Shown here in pieces: positions 54,195-64,000 of a stretch of 64,000 nucleotides of DNA (the stretch's first letter is position 1; each line of letters starts with the position of its first letter). The DNA lies in the NCBI GenBank assembly GCA_030159075.1, contig BROG01000972.1:1-64000 (forward strand), in the 5' to 3' direction. The position numbers and the translations under genes were made by a program. The notes under the pieces are model-generated. The model saw nothing but the letters and a program-made list of their open reading frames with translations. It did not search any database and had not been told where the DNA came from. The stretch comes from Atrina japonica (Eukaryota; Mollusca; Bivalvia; Pterioida; Pinnidae).

Positions 54195-55661
54195 AGCTCA
54201 CCTGACTATGTCAGGGTGAGCTTTTGCGATCACTTTGCGTCCGTCGTCCGTCCGTCCGTCGTTAACTTTTTTTCAAAAATCTTCTCCTCTGAAACCACTG
54301 GGCCAAATTGAACCAAACTTTAACTGAGTCGTCACTAGGGTATTTAGTTTCAAATTTGTTATTTTCTATGTCGCAGGTCAAACAACATGGCCGCTGTTGC
54401 TAAAAATAGAGCATAGGGGGTATATTGCAGTTTTTGGCCAATAACTCAACAACTATTACAGATATCAAATATCTGACAGGTTAAAAGTGATCAGCTTGAT
54501 GAGATCTACCTGCCATGCAATTTTGAAGAAAATCGGAAAACCCATCTCGGAGTTATAGCCCTTTTTTGTAAAATTTTCAAAATTTTGGCATTTTTAATTT
54601 TTTATTTCAAAAATGTAGCAGATAGAGGTCAAGTGTAAATTGCAAAAATGTTCAGCATATCAAGATCTACCCACCCTGAAAATTTGAAGACAATCCAAAA
54701 TTCTGTGTTGGAGTTATTGCCCTTTTTTTTCAGAATTTTTTTTTTTTTTTTTTCGTCTTCTAACTCCAAAACTATTAAAGATAGAGGTCGAATGTAGCTT
54801 GATAAAATGTTTGCCATGATGTGGCGACTTCAAAACCGGTGTTGAAAATGTTTTGTTAACCACCATTTTCAAAATGGCCGACAAAAAAGGCGACAAAATT
54901 CAACATTGTTTCATTTCAATGAAATTTGGTTTCCAAATAGATATTGATGTTGTGACTTCAAAACCGTTGTTGAAAATTGTTCCTTGACTGACATTTTTAG
55001 CTCACCTGGCTTTTGGAATCACTTTGCGTCAACCAACATGGCCGCTATGGCGAGGCTTCGTTTAACATTAGATCCTATAGGGAAATCATCTTCTCCCCTG
55101 AAACCACTGACACAAATTTAACCAAACTTTACAGGAATTATGTATGCAAGGTCCTTTACAAAGACTGCTAATTTTGTTCTGATCCGTCAAAAATCATGGC
55201 CACTAGAACGGGGCTTAATTTAACATTATATAGCCAAAAGAAGACTGCTGTGCTGCACACACTGCAAAGTTTTCGCAGAACCTTATTCATTCATTCATGA
55301 ATCCGGTTCCTGATTTTGAAGAAGAACATTGGATCCTGTGGGAAAATTACATTTTCATCTTCTCCTCTGAAAACGCTGAAGCAAATATAACCAAACTGTA
55401 GAAGAATGATGTATTGAAGGTCCTTTACAAAGATTGCTCATTTCGTTCCGATCTGTCAAAACCATGGCCGCCAGGGCTGGGCTTAGTTTATCATATGGGA
55501 AAATCACATTTTCATTTTCTTCTCTGAAACCACTGAAGCAAATTCAACCAAACTTTACAGGATTTATGTAGGGAAGGTCCTTTACAAAAATTGCTCGGTT
55601 CGTCTGATCTTCTCAAGCAAATAACCAGGTGAGCGATACAGGCTCTTGAGAGCCTCTTGTT
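54195..55661. mobile_element. R1-type dispersed repeat inserted in the foldback left arm
   Basis: Starts 'agctcacctgac' and 'cactttgcgtccgtcgtccg', contains 'tctgaaaccactgggccaaa'-type text, a second start at about 55003 ('agctcacctggcttttgg') and ends 'aaccaggtgagcgatacagg'. It interrupts the array precisely: 'tctcgtt' precedes it and 'ttgttaaaacgcg' follows. It appears to be two joined copies in the orientation opposite to R1 block 1. Confidence 0.65.
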
Positions 55662-56461
55662 AAAACGCGATACTATCCCGTTAAAACGCGATAGTATCTC
55701 GTTAAAACGCGTTATTTATCTCGTTAAAACGCGATAATTGTCTCGTTAAAACGCGATATTTATCTCGTTAAAACGCGATAGTATCTTGTTAAAACGCGTT
55801 ATTTATCTCCTTAAAACGCGTTATTTATCTCGTTAAAACGCGATAATTATCTCGTTAAAACGCGTTAGTTATCTCGTTAAAACGCGTTATTTATCTCGTT
55901 AAAACGCGATAATTATCTCGTTAAAACGCGTTAGTTATCTCGTTAAAACGCGTTATTTATCTCCTTAAAACGCGTTCGTTATCACGTTAAAACGAGTTAA
56001 TTATCTCGTTAAAAATGAGATAGTATCTCGTTAAAACGTGTTATAAACAAATATATAGTACACTAAGTGATCTTGGATCTCTTTTGCTGCTGTGAACGGG
56101 TACTATCGTAGTTAGGGAGTATCGCGCCATTACAACTATAGTCCTAATAGCCACCAAACAGTAGAATATACGGAGCACTAGGCGCCTTATTTGCACGTCA
56201 GCGTCCGTGTCACCCCAACATATCCTAACCCCCTCATTCCACCTACTCCCAAATTCACCTATACTCAACCCATTTAACCCTCAACTACCCCCTTCCCTTC
56301 ATCGGACACGGACAAAATAAATAGGGAAAATATATACTACTCGAACCCAATACGTATCCGCTAATTAATTTTCTGTGCTCTTACGTGGGTGTAGCGCAAA
56401 TGTCACTTCATCACAAATGTTTAAATGCAAATATAAACAAATAAACTTTTTGTATAAAAAT

Positions 56462-56757
56462 ATATTTTTGTTTGTTTGTTTGTTTATTGTTGTTTAACGT
56501 CCCACTCAAGAATATTTCATTTATATGGAGACGTCACCAAATGCCGGTGAAGGGCTTCAAATTTTGGCCTATGCTCGGCACTTACGGCCATTGAGCAATG
56601 GGGGTTCTTTAACGTGCCGACACTTACTGTGACACGGGACCTTCAGTTTTTACTGTCTCATCCGAAAGACAGGAAACCAACCTGTCGGCAGCGGGACTCG
56701 AACTCACGACCTCACGATCCAGAGTCGAGCGCACTACAGACTGAGCCAGGCCGGCTC
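56462..56757 (-). mobile_element. SINE family A, full length, inside the foldback element (copy A6)
   Basis: Target duplication gtataaaaat (56452-56461 and 56758-56767). The tRNA-like head is at the right end ('gccaggccggctc'). A partial repeat of the right junction ('gccgctcgtataaaaatg') follows. Confidence 0.9.
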
Positions 56758-57425
56758 GTATAAAAATGTAAAAGCCGCTCGTATAAAAATGTAAAAGCCG
56801 ATATAAACAATACAGGTTTAATACCATTTGTCAGCAGCAAATTTTGCATTAATTGCATTTACAATAACAACATTTAAAGAACTACAAATCATTGCAATGG
56901 CGTAGGCCTCTATCACGGAAAATGCAGTTTTGAAAACTAATGTAACATTCATTTTTTACTCATTTTACTGACTGACTTTACTTTAGATAAATAACGCGTT
57001 TTAACGAGATAACTATCGCGTTTTAACGAGATAAATAACGCGTTTTAACGAGATACTATCGCGTTTTAACGAGATAATTAACGCGTTTTAACGAGATAAA
57101 TAACGCGTTTTAACGAGATAACTACCGCGTTTTAACGAGATACTATCGCGTTTTAACGAGATAAATAACGCGTTTTAACAAGATAAATAACGCGTTTTAA
57201 CGAGATAATTATCGCGTTTTAACGAGATAAATAACGCGTTTTAACGAGATACTATCGCGTTTTAACAAGACAATTAACGCGTTAAAACGACATAAATATT
57301 TTTTTTCTTTTCAGAGTGACCCTTATAGGCTTCCGTATACCAGACAGAACCTGACCTTAATTTCACAAAATATTTAGGATATAATATTTTTCCTGTCTGT
57401 GTATAGCTCTTATTTGTTATTGTAC

Positions 57426-58597
57426 ATCAAGTACAAGCAGTAAATGTAGAGAATATCGAATTAATTGTTTTTGGTGAACAAGTTAACGCTCCTTAAAGCA
57501 TAACTTCACTTTTACTATTGTCCGATTCATATAAGATGGTGGAGCGAAGTAACGTTTTGATTACCATATAGATGATTCTTCTCACTTTTTAGTTGTGACA
57601 AGTATATGGTGACAAGTGTGAATGATGATAACTCTGGTCAGTGTAATTGTTAATCCATTATGCTTTATTACCTAAATTTCAATTCGTCCGGGTAAGAAAA
57701 TGGTTCATGATATTCCACCCGTCAGGTTATATAGATTTTACCACATATTTTCAAACTCAAATGTCCCATGAAAGATACAAAGTCACGTAATCACTACTAT
57801 ACTGACCACAGATCCCAATCTCAACTCTCAGAAACCAGATTTTGCACAACTTGAGTTTGATCTTATCTCATTTCAAGATATTTAAAATCTTTTAGTTTTA
57901 ATTTAAATTGTTATGTCGTGTAGATGGAAATGTTAATAACACATTTCCGTCTATTTATTTTATCAACCTCGGCTCTTATATTTAATCACCCAGTTTCAAT
58001 TTATTTGTCAGTAATTTAAATATCTCGACTTCTCCTTTGTTGGGTTTTCTGCTCTTGAGCTCCTCAGAATTATAAAGGATATATATCAAAATAAAATAAT
58101 GTCACTATTTTTTGAAAAACAATTTTTAACTTGTTTCTTTTTAATGTTAATTACATTGTACCATAGAACATTTATTCACATTAATCCCGACAAATAAGAT
58201 GTGGGACTAATTAATTGTCAAATATTAGTCAAATGAATAGCGAGGCATTCCAGAATATCTCGGCTATTATCATATTAAACATAGATGACTCGATAACAAA
58301 GTTTATCTAGAATTCGCCCACTTAGCACCTCTCCTTTATTGGACAAAAGTAAAGTCTATGTATACAATGTCTTTGGATTTTCTTTTCAGAGTTCAACCCA
58401 ACGAACATAGGTAGAACAAATATCTACTGAAATGGACTAAACCTAAAAATAAAACTAACTTATACTGCGTTTGTGATTTTAGATGTAAATGGGTACTTCG
58501 CAAAAAAAGTGGTGGGAGGATATATTTAGCCTACAGAATGCGGCATATGTGATAACATAACGGCTTCTACGGCTTTGATTGTGCAATTGTTCAAACT
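57426..58597. other. Intergenic upstream of the LRR-Ig gene
   Basis: AT-rich sequence. No TATA box could be assigned with confidence and no repeat was recognised. It presumably contains the promoter and 5' UTR of the gene at 58598. Confidence 0.5.
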
Positions 58598-60181
58598 ATG
58601 AGGCCTTTTGAACGTAATTTGTATTTCTTTTTTTCTATGATTATATATTCTTTGCAAAATCAAGGTGTCTTGGGATGTACAACAGGATGCACGTGCAATA
58701 ATCGTGTTGTGAGATGTTTACCAGGCCTTCCTTCCTTTCCGGATGATATAGGAAATGGGAGTATTGCTTTGTTCGCGTCTGGTTCATATGCATCACAGAA
58801 TGCCTTCGAAATGTTATCACAAAATCAATTTTTAAACGTAGCTTTAAAACACTTATTTGTGTCATACAGTCAAATAAAATCGATCGAAAATGAAACATTT
58901 GTATCCCAACAAAACCTCTACACTCTTGATATCTCATATAATGATATTCAGGAAATTAATCCGAGTACACTACGTGGATTGTTGGAACTAAAATCATTGA
59001 GTATATCCGGGAACTATGGTTGCCAAATATTCTTGGGTTCTTTTTCACATATGACAAACTTGCAAGAATTATACATGGCAAAAATGAAACTGAGAAAAGT
59101 CGATAAACGTTTGCTAGAAAAAATGGCAAAATTAAGAGTCCTTGATTTACATGGCAACGAATTAAAACATGTAGACTGGACATTATTCGCGAACTTAATT
59201 AAAATGACGTATCTAGATATATCGAGAAACAGAATATCCGGGATCCCTAATGATACCTTAAGTGTCCTTTCTCGAATGAAAACTGTTCAACTGGAATGGA
59301 ACCCATGGCGTTGTAATTGTGCCGCCTATTGGCTTGTCAACATTCCGAACGAAGCATCGGATTCCATTGTTTGTGATTCTCCACCATCATTAGAATATCA
59401 ATCATTGATCAATATACTACATTCTTCACGTTTAACATGCAAAGATGCTATCATTACATGTAGCAGCAACATACATTCGGAGAAATACGGACACGGACTA
59501 AACATGACTTGTGATGTACAAGGCGATCCGTTTCCTGACGTTGCCTGGGTCAGGCCTGATGGCATTCGTATTTCATACTTTAATTATGATTATGACAACT
59601 ACGCCATGGATGACAATGGAACAATCACTATCAACCGATTAGGCAAAGAAGATGCCGGAACTTGGAAAGTGTTTGCAAGGAATATTGTTTCACAGCAAGA
59701 AGCAACTATTCATGTCGTTGTTACGAGTTTACCAACTACGTCTACGCCGGAAGTAACAACCGAAACTTTTACTGAAACAAGCACATTTACAGTCGCTGTT
59801 ACTACGAGAACATCAAACACGAATACCGTGGCGACAACAACTGAGAAAATAATTAAGTTTCGATCGGAATCTACTTCTTTTGCGCCGCATACGACATCTG
59901 GAGTTCACGAAGTATCGACACATTCGCCTCCATCCTCCACAACAATGACTACAACAATTTATTTTATGATAGCGGCAGCAGGCGGTAGCGCGTTTCTGAC
60001 ATCGATGATTTGTTCTTTAATATACTACTGTAAACGAAGAAGCGAAGAGACGACGACGGAAGAACCAATGCAAGAATTCTTCCATTCCGTCAAAACACCT
60101 CGACAAGCACGCAGAAAGGTACATTCTATTGGACAGTTAGAAGATTTGGAAAATATTGATATTAATTTTGGAAAATTTTGA
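58598..60181 (+). CDS. LRR and Ig-domain single-pass membrane protein
   Basis: 527 residues, intronless. A hydrophobic signal peptide (about 1-26) is followed by an LRR N-cap with Cys 27, 31, 33 and 40. About six leucine-rich repeats follow (about 80-235; e.g. LYTLDISYNDIQEI, LRVLDLHGNELKHV, MTYLDISRNRISGI), then an LRR C-cap NPWRCNCAAYW with Cys 239, 241, 259 and 281. An Ig-like domain spans about 283-375 (LNMTCDVQGDPFPDVAW; EDAGTWKVFARN). A Thr/Ser-rich stalk spans about 378-452, one membrane helix about 453-477 (IYFMIAAAGGSAFL), and a 50-residue basic/acidic cytoplasmic tail follows. The order resembles AMIGO/LRIG-type adhesion or receptor proteins, but no orthologue can be named. The second Ig cysteine is missing (Val at the expected place). 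The start is the first Met before the signal segment. Confidence 0.88.
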   Translation: MRPFERNLYFFFSMIIYSLQNQGVLGCTTGCTCNNRVVRCLPGLPSFPDDIGNGSIALFASGSYASQNAFEMLSQNQFLNVALKHLFVSYSQIKSIENETFVSQQNLYTLDISYNDIQEINPSTLRGLLELKSLSISGNYGCQIFLGSFSHMTNLQELYMAKMKLRKVDKRLLEKMAKLRVLDLHGNELKHVDWTLFANLIKMTYLDISRNRISGIPNDTLSVLSRMKTVQLEWNPWRCNCAAYWLVNIPNEASDSIVCDSPPSLEYQSLINILHSSRLTCKDAIITCSSNIHSEKYGHGLNMTCDVQGDPFPDVAWVRPDGIRISYFNYDYDNYAMDDNGTITINRLGKEDAGTWKVFARNIVSQQEATIHVVVTSLPTTSTPEVTTETFTETSTFTVAVTTRTSNTNTVATTTEKIIKFRSESTSFAPHTTSGVHEVSTHSPPSSTTMTTTIYFMIAAAGGSAFLTSMICSLIYYCKRRSEETTTEEPMQEFFHSVKTPRQARRKVHSIGQLEDLENIDINFGKF

Positions 60182-60249
60182 CTATTGATTTTATAATTTA
60201 TTGTTCTAGAGCCAGTCACATACCATACGTACCGTATTTGATATTGTAG

Positions 60250-60534
60250 TTTGTTTGTTTGTTTATTGTTGTTTAACGTCCCACTCAAAAATCTTTCACT
60301 CATATGGAGACGTCACCAAATGCCGATGAAGGGCTTAAAATTTTGACCTATGCTCGGCACTTACGGCCATTGAGCAGTAAGGGTTCTTTAACGTGTAACA
60401 CCTACTGCGACACGGGACCTCGAGTTTTACTCTCTCATCCGAAGGACAGGAAACCAACCTGCCGCCGGCTGGACTCGAACTCACGACATCACGATCAAGA
60501 GTCGAGCGCGCTACCGACTGAGCTAGGCCGGCTC
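60250..60534 (-). mobile_element. SINE family A, full length (copy A7)
   Basis: Exact 10-bp duplication gatattgtag (60240-60249 and 60535-60544). On the minus strand the head reads 'gccggcctagctcagtcgg' with B box 'gagttcgagtcc', a clear tRNA-like promoter. It lies about 70 bp behind the LRR-Ig stop codon, so it may fall in that gene's 3' UTR. Confidence 0.92.
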
Positions 60535-60544
60535 GATATTGTAG

Positions 60545-60906
60545 TAATAGTGTTTCTATCATAACTTGTGTTGCAAACCACTCTCAAGCGATTGTATAAA
60601 CGAAATTGTGCTTAGTTAATGATATACAAATAACCAACAGGGCTGAATACATTTCATTGGGCTAGCCCGCACTACTACTTTAATGTAATGTTTGTACATG
60701 AAGTTGCATTAAAGCAGTTGTCGGCGGACAAAGTTGGCGATTAAAGTAACTGGGGGGAAAAGGTCCTTTATTGAAGTTTCCAACATTGTCAGTTGTCCTA
60801 CCTTTGACATATTGATGTAATCTGGAGATTGAAGCGAGGTACTGGTTTGGCGCGATCATGAGAGTCCGAGCCCGATGTAGGCTTATAATCCATACTTCCA
60901 TTCAAC
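60545..60906. other. Intergenic, nothing recognised
   Basis: No repeat or gene recognised. Confidence 0.5.
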
Positions 60907-61056
60907 AGCTCGTGTAAGTTGATTATCACGTTTATCTAACTCGTTAGTTAATTTTCAAATTTTGAAAAGACATTCGGTAAATCTGGTGTCTTTCCAAATT
61001 TTGAAAATTAACTAAAACACTACTTAGATAAGCATGCTTATCAAACTAACACTCGT
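60907..61056. mobile_element. Hairpin element, about 150 bp
   Basis: Arms 'ttagttaattttcaaatttt' and 'caaattttgaaaattaacta' with inverted 'acgtttatctaa'/'ttagataagcat' outside them. Short loop around 'cattcggtaaatctgg'. No target duplication recognised. Confidence 0.6.
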
Positions 61057-61555
61057 TGTGGAATCTCTATTTTTATTATGGTTTTTACGATTTACAATAT
61101 GTTTACACAAAATACACAGAGAATAAAACCCTCCAATTTTGTCTTGACTTCGTTCGATTTTATTGTATCTATTGCTGTTTAGAATTCCGCCATGATGTTT
61201 TGTTGATGCAGAGATTTCACAGCTGAGGGCGAAGTATCACACATTTTGATCTTTTATAATGCGAACGTGACAATGTAGTGACAGCAATGAATCTCGCTTC
61301 TCATTTCACCCTATCAACCCTTCATACTATAATAGACTGGTCATTTCAAAGGAGCCGTGAGTTCCACTTCCGAGCGATACGAGATTGAACAATTATCAAT
61401 TGTATTAAACAATTTTCAGGTATGAGTCGCTTAAGGGAATCGAATTCAAGACCTTCCGTTTGCGAGGAAGTCGTTCAGGGCAACTTAGTCACACCTATAA
61501 TTTACCTTTTTTAATCTTATTCAGAATATTCTAAAGTGTTGTTTTGTTATCGTTC
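61057..61555. other. Intergenic, nothing recognised
   Basis: No gene or repeat recognised. Confidence 0.5.
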
Positions 61556-61608
61556 ATCTCTATCTATCAGTCTATCAATCTATCTATCTATCTATCTGTA
61601 TCAATCTA

Positions 61609-61696
<88 letters not shown>

Positions 61697-61742
61697 GTCT
61701 GTCTGTCAGTCTGTCGGTCTCGATAAACAAATAGATAGATAG
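61556..61742. repeat. (TATC)n microsatellite
   Basis: About 150 bp of TCTA/TATC repeats with a few interruptions, ending in TCTG variants and followed by an inverted 'atagatagatagacagac'. Confidence 0.95.
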
Positions 61743-62542
61743 ACAGACAAATAGTCGCTATAAACATTATAGCTCCTCCTGTTCTTGCATTCAGTCGTCT
61801 GCTAAATTCAATCCCAATACGTCCATGTTCTCTTCTTTTATATAACCTGCGTACAAAGAGATGCGTTAGACATTACTACGTAAAGACGATACTGAGTATA
61901 AACAAACAAGTCAATGGTCACGTAAAGACACATATAATATTAAACGCTTGTAAACACATATTTATCTAAATGTAAACACAATTACCTAATCCAGTAGATA
62001 AATAATATTTGTAAAACTTTTAATATCTTAATATGAAATGCAACTAAATAAATATTTAAACTAATACCGCGTATCCTGAAATTCAAAATACTACAAATGG
62101 ATACAAAATATTGAAATGTATAGGAGATTGTTAATTTTTCATTTCTTATCATTTTATTCATTTTTACGGTATTAAGGCGGTATTATTTATAATGAATTCG
62201 ATAAACCTTAATAAATGTATTCAACAGGTTTGTGTCACACACACAAATATCCAACATACACGGTATGTTCTTTCATTCCTATAAAGTACTTAAGGTGTAG
62301 TTTAAATTATTACTTTACGAGATCTTAATATTTTAAGTCACTTATTGTTAGTTAGAATTTTGTAAATTATACTGACATTATGAATATCGATTTAATATCT
62401 ATAACACATATATTTTGTTGTACATTTATGTGTCTCTATACGTTATATCAATATGCAAATAATGTGTTACAATTAAAGTAAAATATGTACGGCAGGTAGA
62501 ACTATTGATTTATTCTTTATTTCGAATGATGTGAGATTTAAG
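61743..62542. other. Intergenic, nothing recognised
   Basis: AT-rich sequence without recognisable genes or repeats. Confidence 0.5.
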
Positions 62543-62609
62543 ATGTCCATCGGAAAGGTTTTGGCACTTTTTATAATCAATTTCTGTTCGAGACATTTAC
62601 GAATTGCAG
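62543..62609 (+). CDS. Possible first coding exon with signal peptide (gene continues beyond what can be traced)
   Basis: ATG at 62543 opens MSIGKVLALFIINFCSRHLR IA, a short basic start and hydrophobic core like a signal peptide, ending exactly at a strong donor GCAG|GTAAGC. No matching downstream exon was identified within the window, so this could be the first exon of a gene running past 64000 or a chance arrangement. Confidence 0.35.
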
Positions 62610-62611
62610 GT

Positions 62612-63439
62612 AAGCATTTTAAAACAAATAGCATTTTGCTTAATGGTTAGTTTGTCAATATTATGTTAAAGGTCTAAAATCGAGTGGGATAAATATAAAG
62701 GTATATTCATCAACTAATATCAAGCAGCAATTTCCCGAAATTATTAATTAATGGTAATAATGTAAGTAATATATAAAATGAAGATGCCAAAGAATTTACC
62801 TTTAGATTGTCCAGAAGATAGCACACGAAAATGGAGTATGTTGTACGGACACCGAACTCTTAAAACTTGGGGTGTGACCACATGCCATGGAGTAGTACGT
62901 ATCCACTATCGACGGGTCAGAGAGGCATTCAGTCTCTTCACAAATGGAAATCAAAACAAATTAGGAATTGATAAATAGTATAATGTCCGGGCATATATCA
63001 CTGGTCATGTATATTGTAATCTTTGGAAGATTGAAAATAATTCTCGGAAGTATTGTTGACAAAAAAATATGTGGTTTTTATGACATCTGAATTACGTTTA
63101 TTTACACTCATGTATATAATGTGTACATGTACAGATAAAAAGACAAAAAAAAGTTACACTGACATTAGTTGTGCGTTTTGTTTTTTAAATTGGCTTCACT
63201 CTCACAACATATTTCTGTTCATTGAAATAGTGTCATTTATTGCATTGCTTTAAATAAGTACGGAATCTGCAATAAAGACGTACAGGGTTGAAAAAGAGTA
63301 ATGCCGTCTACGACACTTTGTTATTTCCATATAATTATACATAATGCATGTATTAAATCTCGAAAATCAGGAAAATGTCTCTTCATAAGCTTTTTGGGTT
63401 ATTTATTGAGTGAATATTAAATATTAAAAACACAAATTT
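62612..63439. other. Intergenic or intronic, nothing recognised
   Basis: AT-rich sequence. A 66-codon open frame at 62778-62978 has no recognisable domain and no convincing splice sites. Confidence 0.5.
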
Positions 63440-63660
63440 GGTGATTTTGGATAAACAGGGACCTCTAGAAATCCAGAGGTGGGATCAGGTGCCATGGAGG
63501 AGTAAGCAACCCTTGTTGACCGGTCACACCCGCCGTGAGTCCACAGTAAAATTTATATGAAAAAGATGAAGAAGAAATATTCGTCACAATTTGTACAGAT
63601 GACTCAACAAACACTATCGAACAAGTAACTCAACATTGCATTAAGTGAAACAGAGCAATC
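63440..63660 (-). mobile_element. Naiad 3' tail, diverged (copy P9)
   Basis: On the minus strand: 'gttgagt' after TGT, 'gtacaaattgtgacg', 'ggactcacggcgggtgtgac' and 'ggtgggatcaggtgcc' as complements. Internal deletions and substitutions make this one of the older tails. Confidence 0.75.
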
Positions 63661-64000
63661 TAATATTAAATAGGTCACCGTATGACACAGTTATTGGATT
63701 CAAAATCTTAAATGCTTGCATGACACCTTTTAACATACTTTTCTTAATTGTTTGAATATTTGCTTTTATGGGAAATAATTGTTCAGTGCTTTTCTGACTT
63801 CAATATATTATATTCTGTAGATAAATGCATGACAAAATGAAATAGACAATGACCTCATCAATATCAGCAGTAAGTAAGATGTCAGAGGCTTTTTATTCTC
63901 GGACAATAACAGCCTTAGTTTTCTTAAACGTTTTATCAATATATAATAACAATAGGTTTAAAATATGATTTGTTCAAGATATTTCAACACACGAACCAGA
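63661..64000. other. Intergenic, nothing recognised
   Basis: AT-rich right edge of the window with no recognisable feature. Confidence 0.5.

Larger units (their letters stand above)
53944..57337. mobile_element. Foldback-like transposable element with TCGTTAAAACGCG arrays
   Basis: The ends are inverted for about 65 bp: 'tacggaagcctataagggtc' on the left, with its complement 'gacccttataggcttccgta' on the right. An exact 6-bp duplication taccag (53938-53943 and 57338-57343) flanks them. Directly inside, both arms are tandem arrays of a 20-22-bp unit, 'tcgttaaaacgcg' plus 'ttatttatc', 'ataattatc' or 'atagtatc'. The right arm is the reverse complement. The left arm occupies 53990-54195 and 55662-56045, and the right arm 56992-57290. 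The middle (56046-56990) is non-coding apart from a SINE. Long inverted arms built of short tandem repeats are the hallmark of Foldback elements. No transposase is present. Confidence 0.8.
53815..57425. mobile_element. Hairpin MITE of family H, split by the foldback element
   Basis: The left part (53815-53943: 'tacacaggcatataaattt', 'ttcctatacaactagtgaaa') and right part (57338-57425: 'tttcacaaaatatttaggat', 'cctgtctgtgtatagctctt') are inverted relatives of the two halves of the hairpin element at 9050-9345. The foldback element 53944-57337 was inserted between them. Confidence 0.6.

Noticed and set aside
61536..61742. Open frames over (TATC)n
   Set aside because: Low-complexity SIYLSIYL repeats only.
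62778..62978. A 66-codon frame at the right edge
   Set aside because: It is not joined by a clear splice acceptor to the candidate signal-peptide exon and has no recognisable features.

Overview
This window looks like AT-rich, intron-containing genomic DNA from a bivalve mollusc. The evidence is the repeat content: tRNA-derived SINEs ending in a molluscan 'gtcccactcaag' tail and a (CAAA)n run, Naiad-type Penelope retroelements whose 3' tail carries the 'gtgaccggtcgacagggg' core, the 'agctcacctgag...gacggacg' dispersed repeat, and a MULE with an intron-split transposase. I cannot name the species. Bacterial features (operons, ribosome binding sites, CRISPR) are absent.

Three host genes are supported. 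(1) A NUDT6-like Nudix hydrolase on the minus strand (30361 to 18741) has six exons whose phases join exactly into 296 codons plus a stop. It has a perfect Nudix box split across two exons, one in-frame TGA in the last exon, and introns packed with satellite DNA and MITEs. (2) A ZIP-family (SLC39A1/2/3-like) metal transporter lies at 48383-49366 (+) with an uninterrupted reading frame. (3) A leucine-rich-repeat plus Ig single-pass membrane protein lies at 58598-60181 (+), also uninterrupted. A possible first exon of a secreted protein lies at 62543-62609.

The rest is mostly mobile and repetitive DNA. 1-3.5 kb: a tandem repeat, palindromic elements built of GTGATATCAC, a Gypsy pol remnant, a hAT-like MITE and a SINE. 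3.5-13.9 kb: a large dispersed molluscan repeat carrying two Naiad insertions, one split into opposed halves and one with a duplicated reverse-transcriptase (RT) segment. 14-16 kb: a Tc1/mariner element holding two complementary broken transposase copies. 17-31 kb: the NUDT6 gene with microsatellites, pogo-like MITEs, a 3 kb satellite of 35/40-bp units, and a small array of decayed copies of its own Nudix-box exon. 31-36 kb: SINEs and hairpin MITEs. 36.3-40.3 kb: a complete-ended MULE with a 9-bp target duplication. 41-47 kb: SINEs, Naiad tails and a 47-bp minisatellite. 50-53 kb: a minisatellite and another Naiad copy. 53.9-57.3 kb: a foldback-like element with arms made of TCGTTAAAACGCG arrays, inserted inside an older hairpin element and itself hosting two later insertions. 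60-64 kb: a SINE, a hairpin, a GATA-type microsatellite and a Naiad tail.

The items most worth a second look are the foldback element with palindromic arrays, the exon-derived minisatellite in NUDT6, and the Naiad family. In Naiad the N-terminal nuclease, CxC linker and RT order is readable, and a TGT-TGA followed by a CxxC-encoding stretch recurs in the tail copies. Gene calls come from recognised protein motifs and splice signals; no database search was run.
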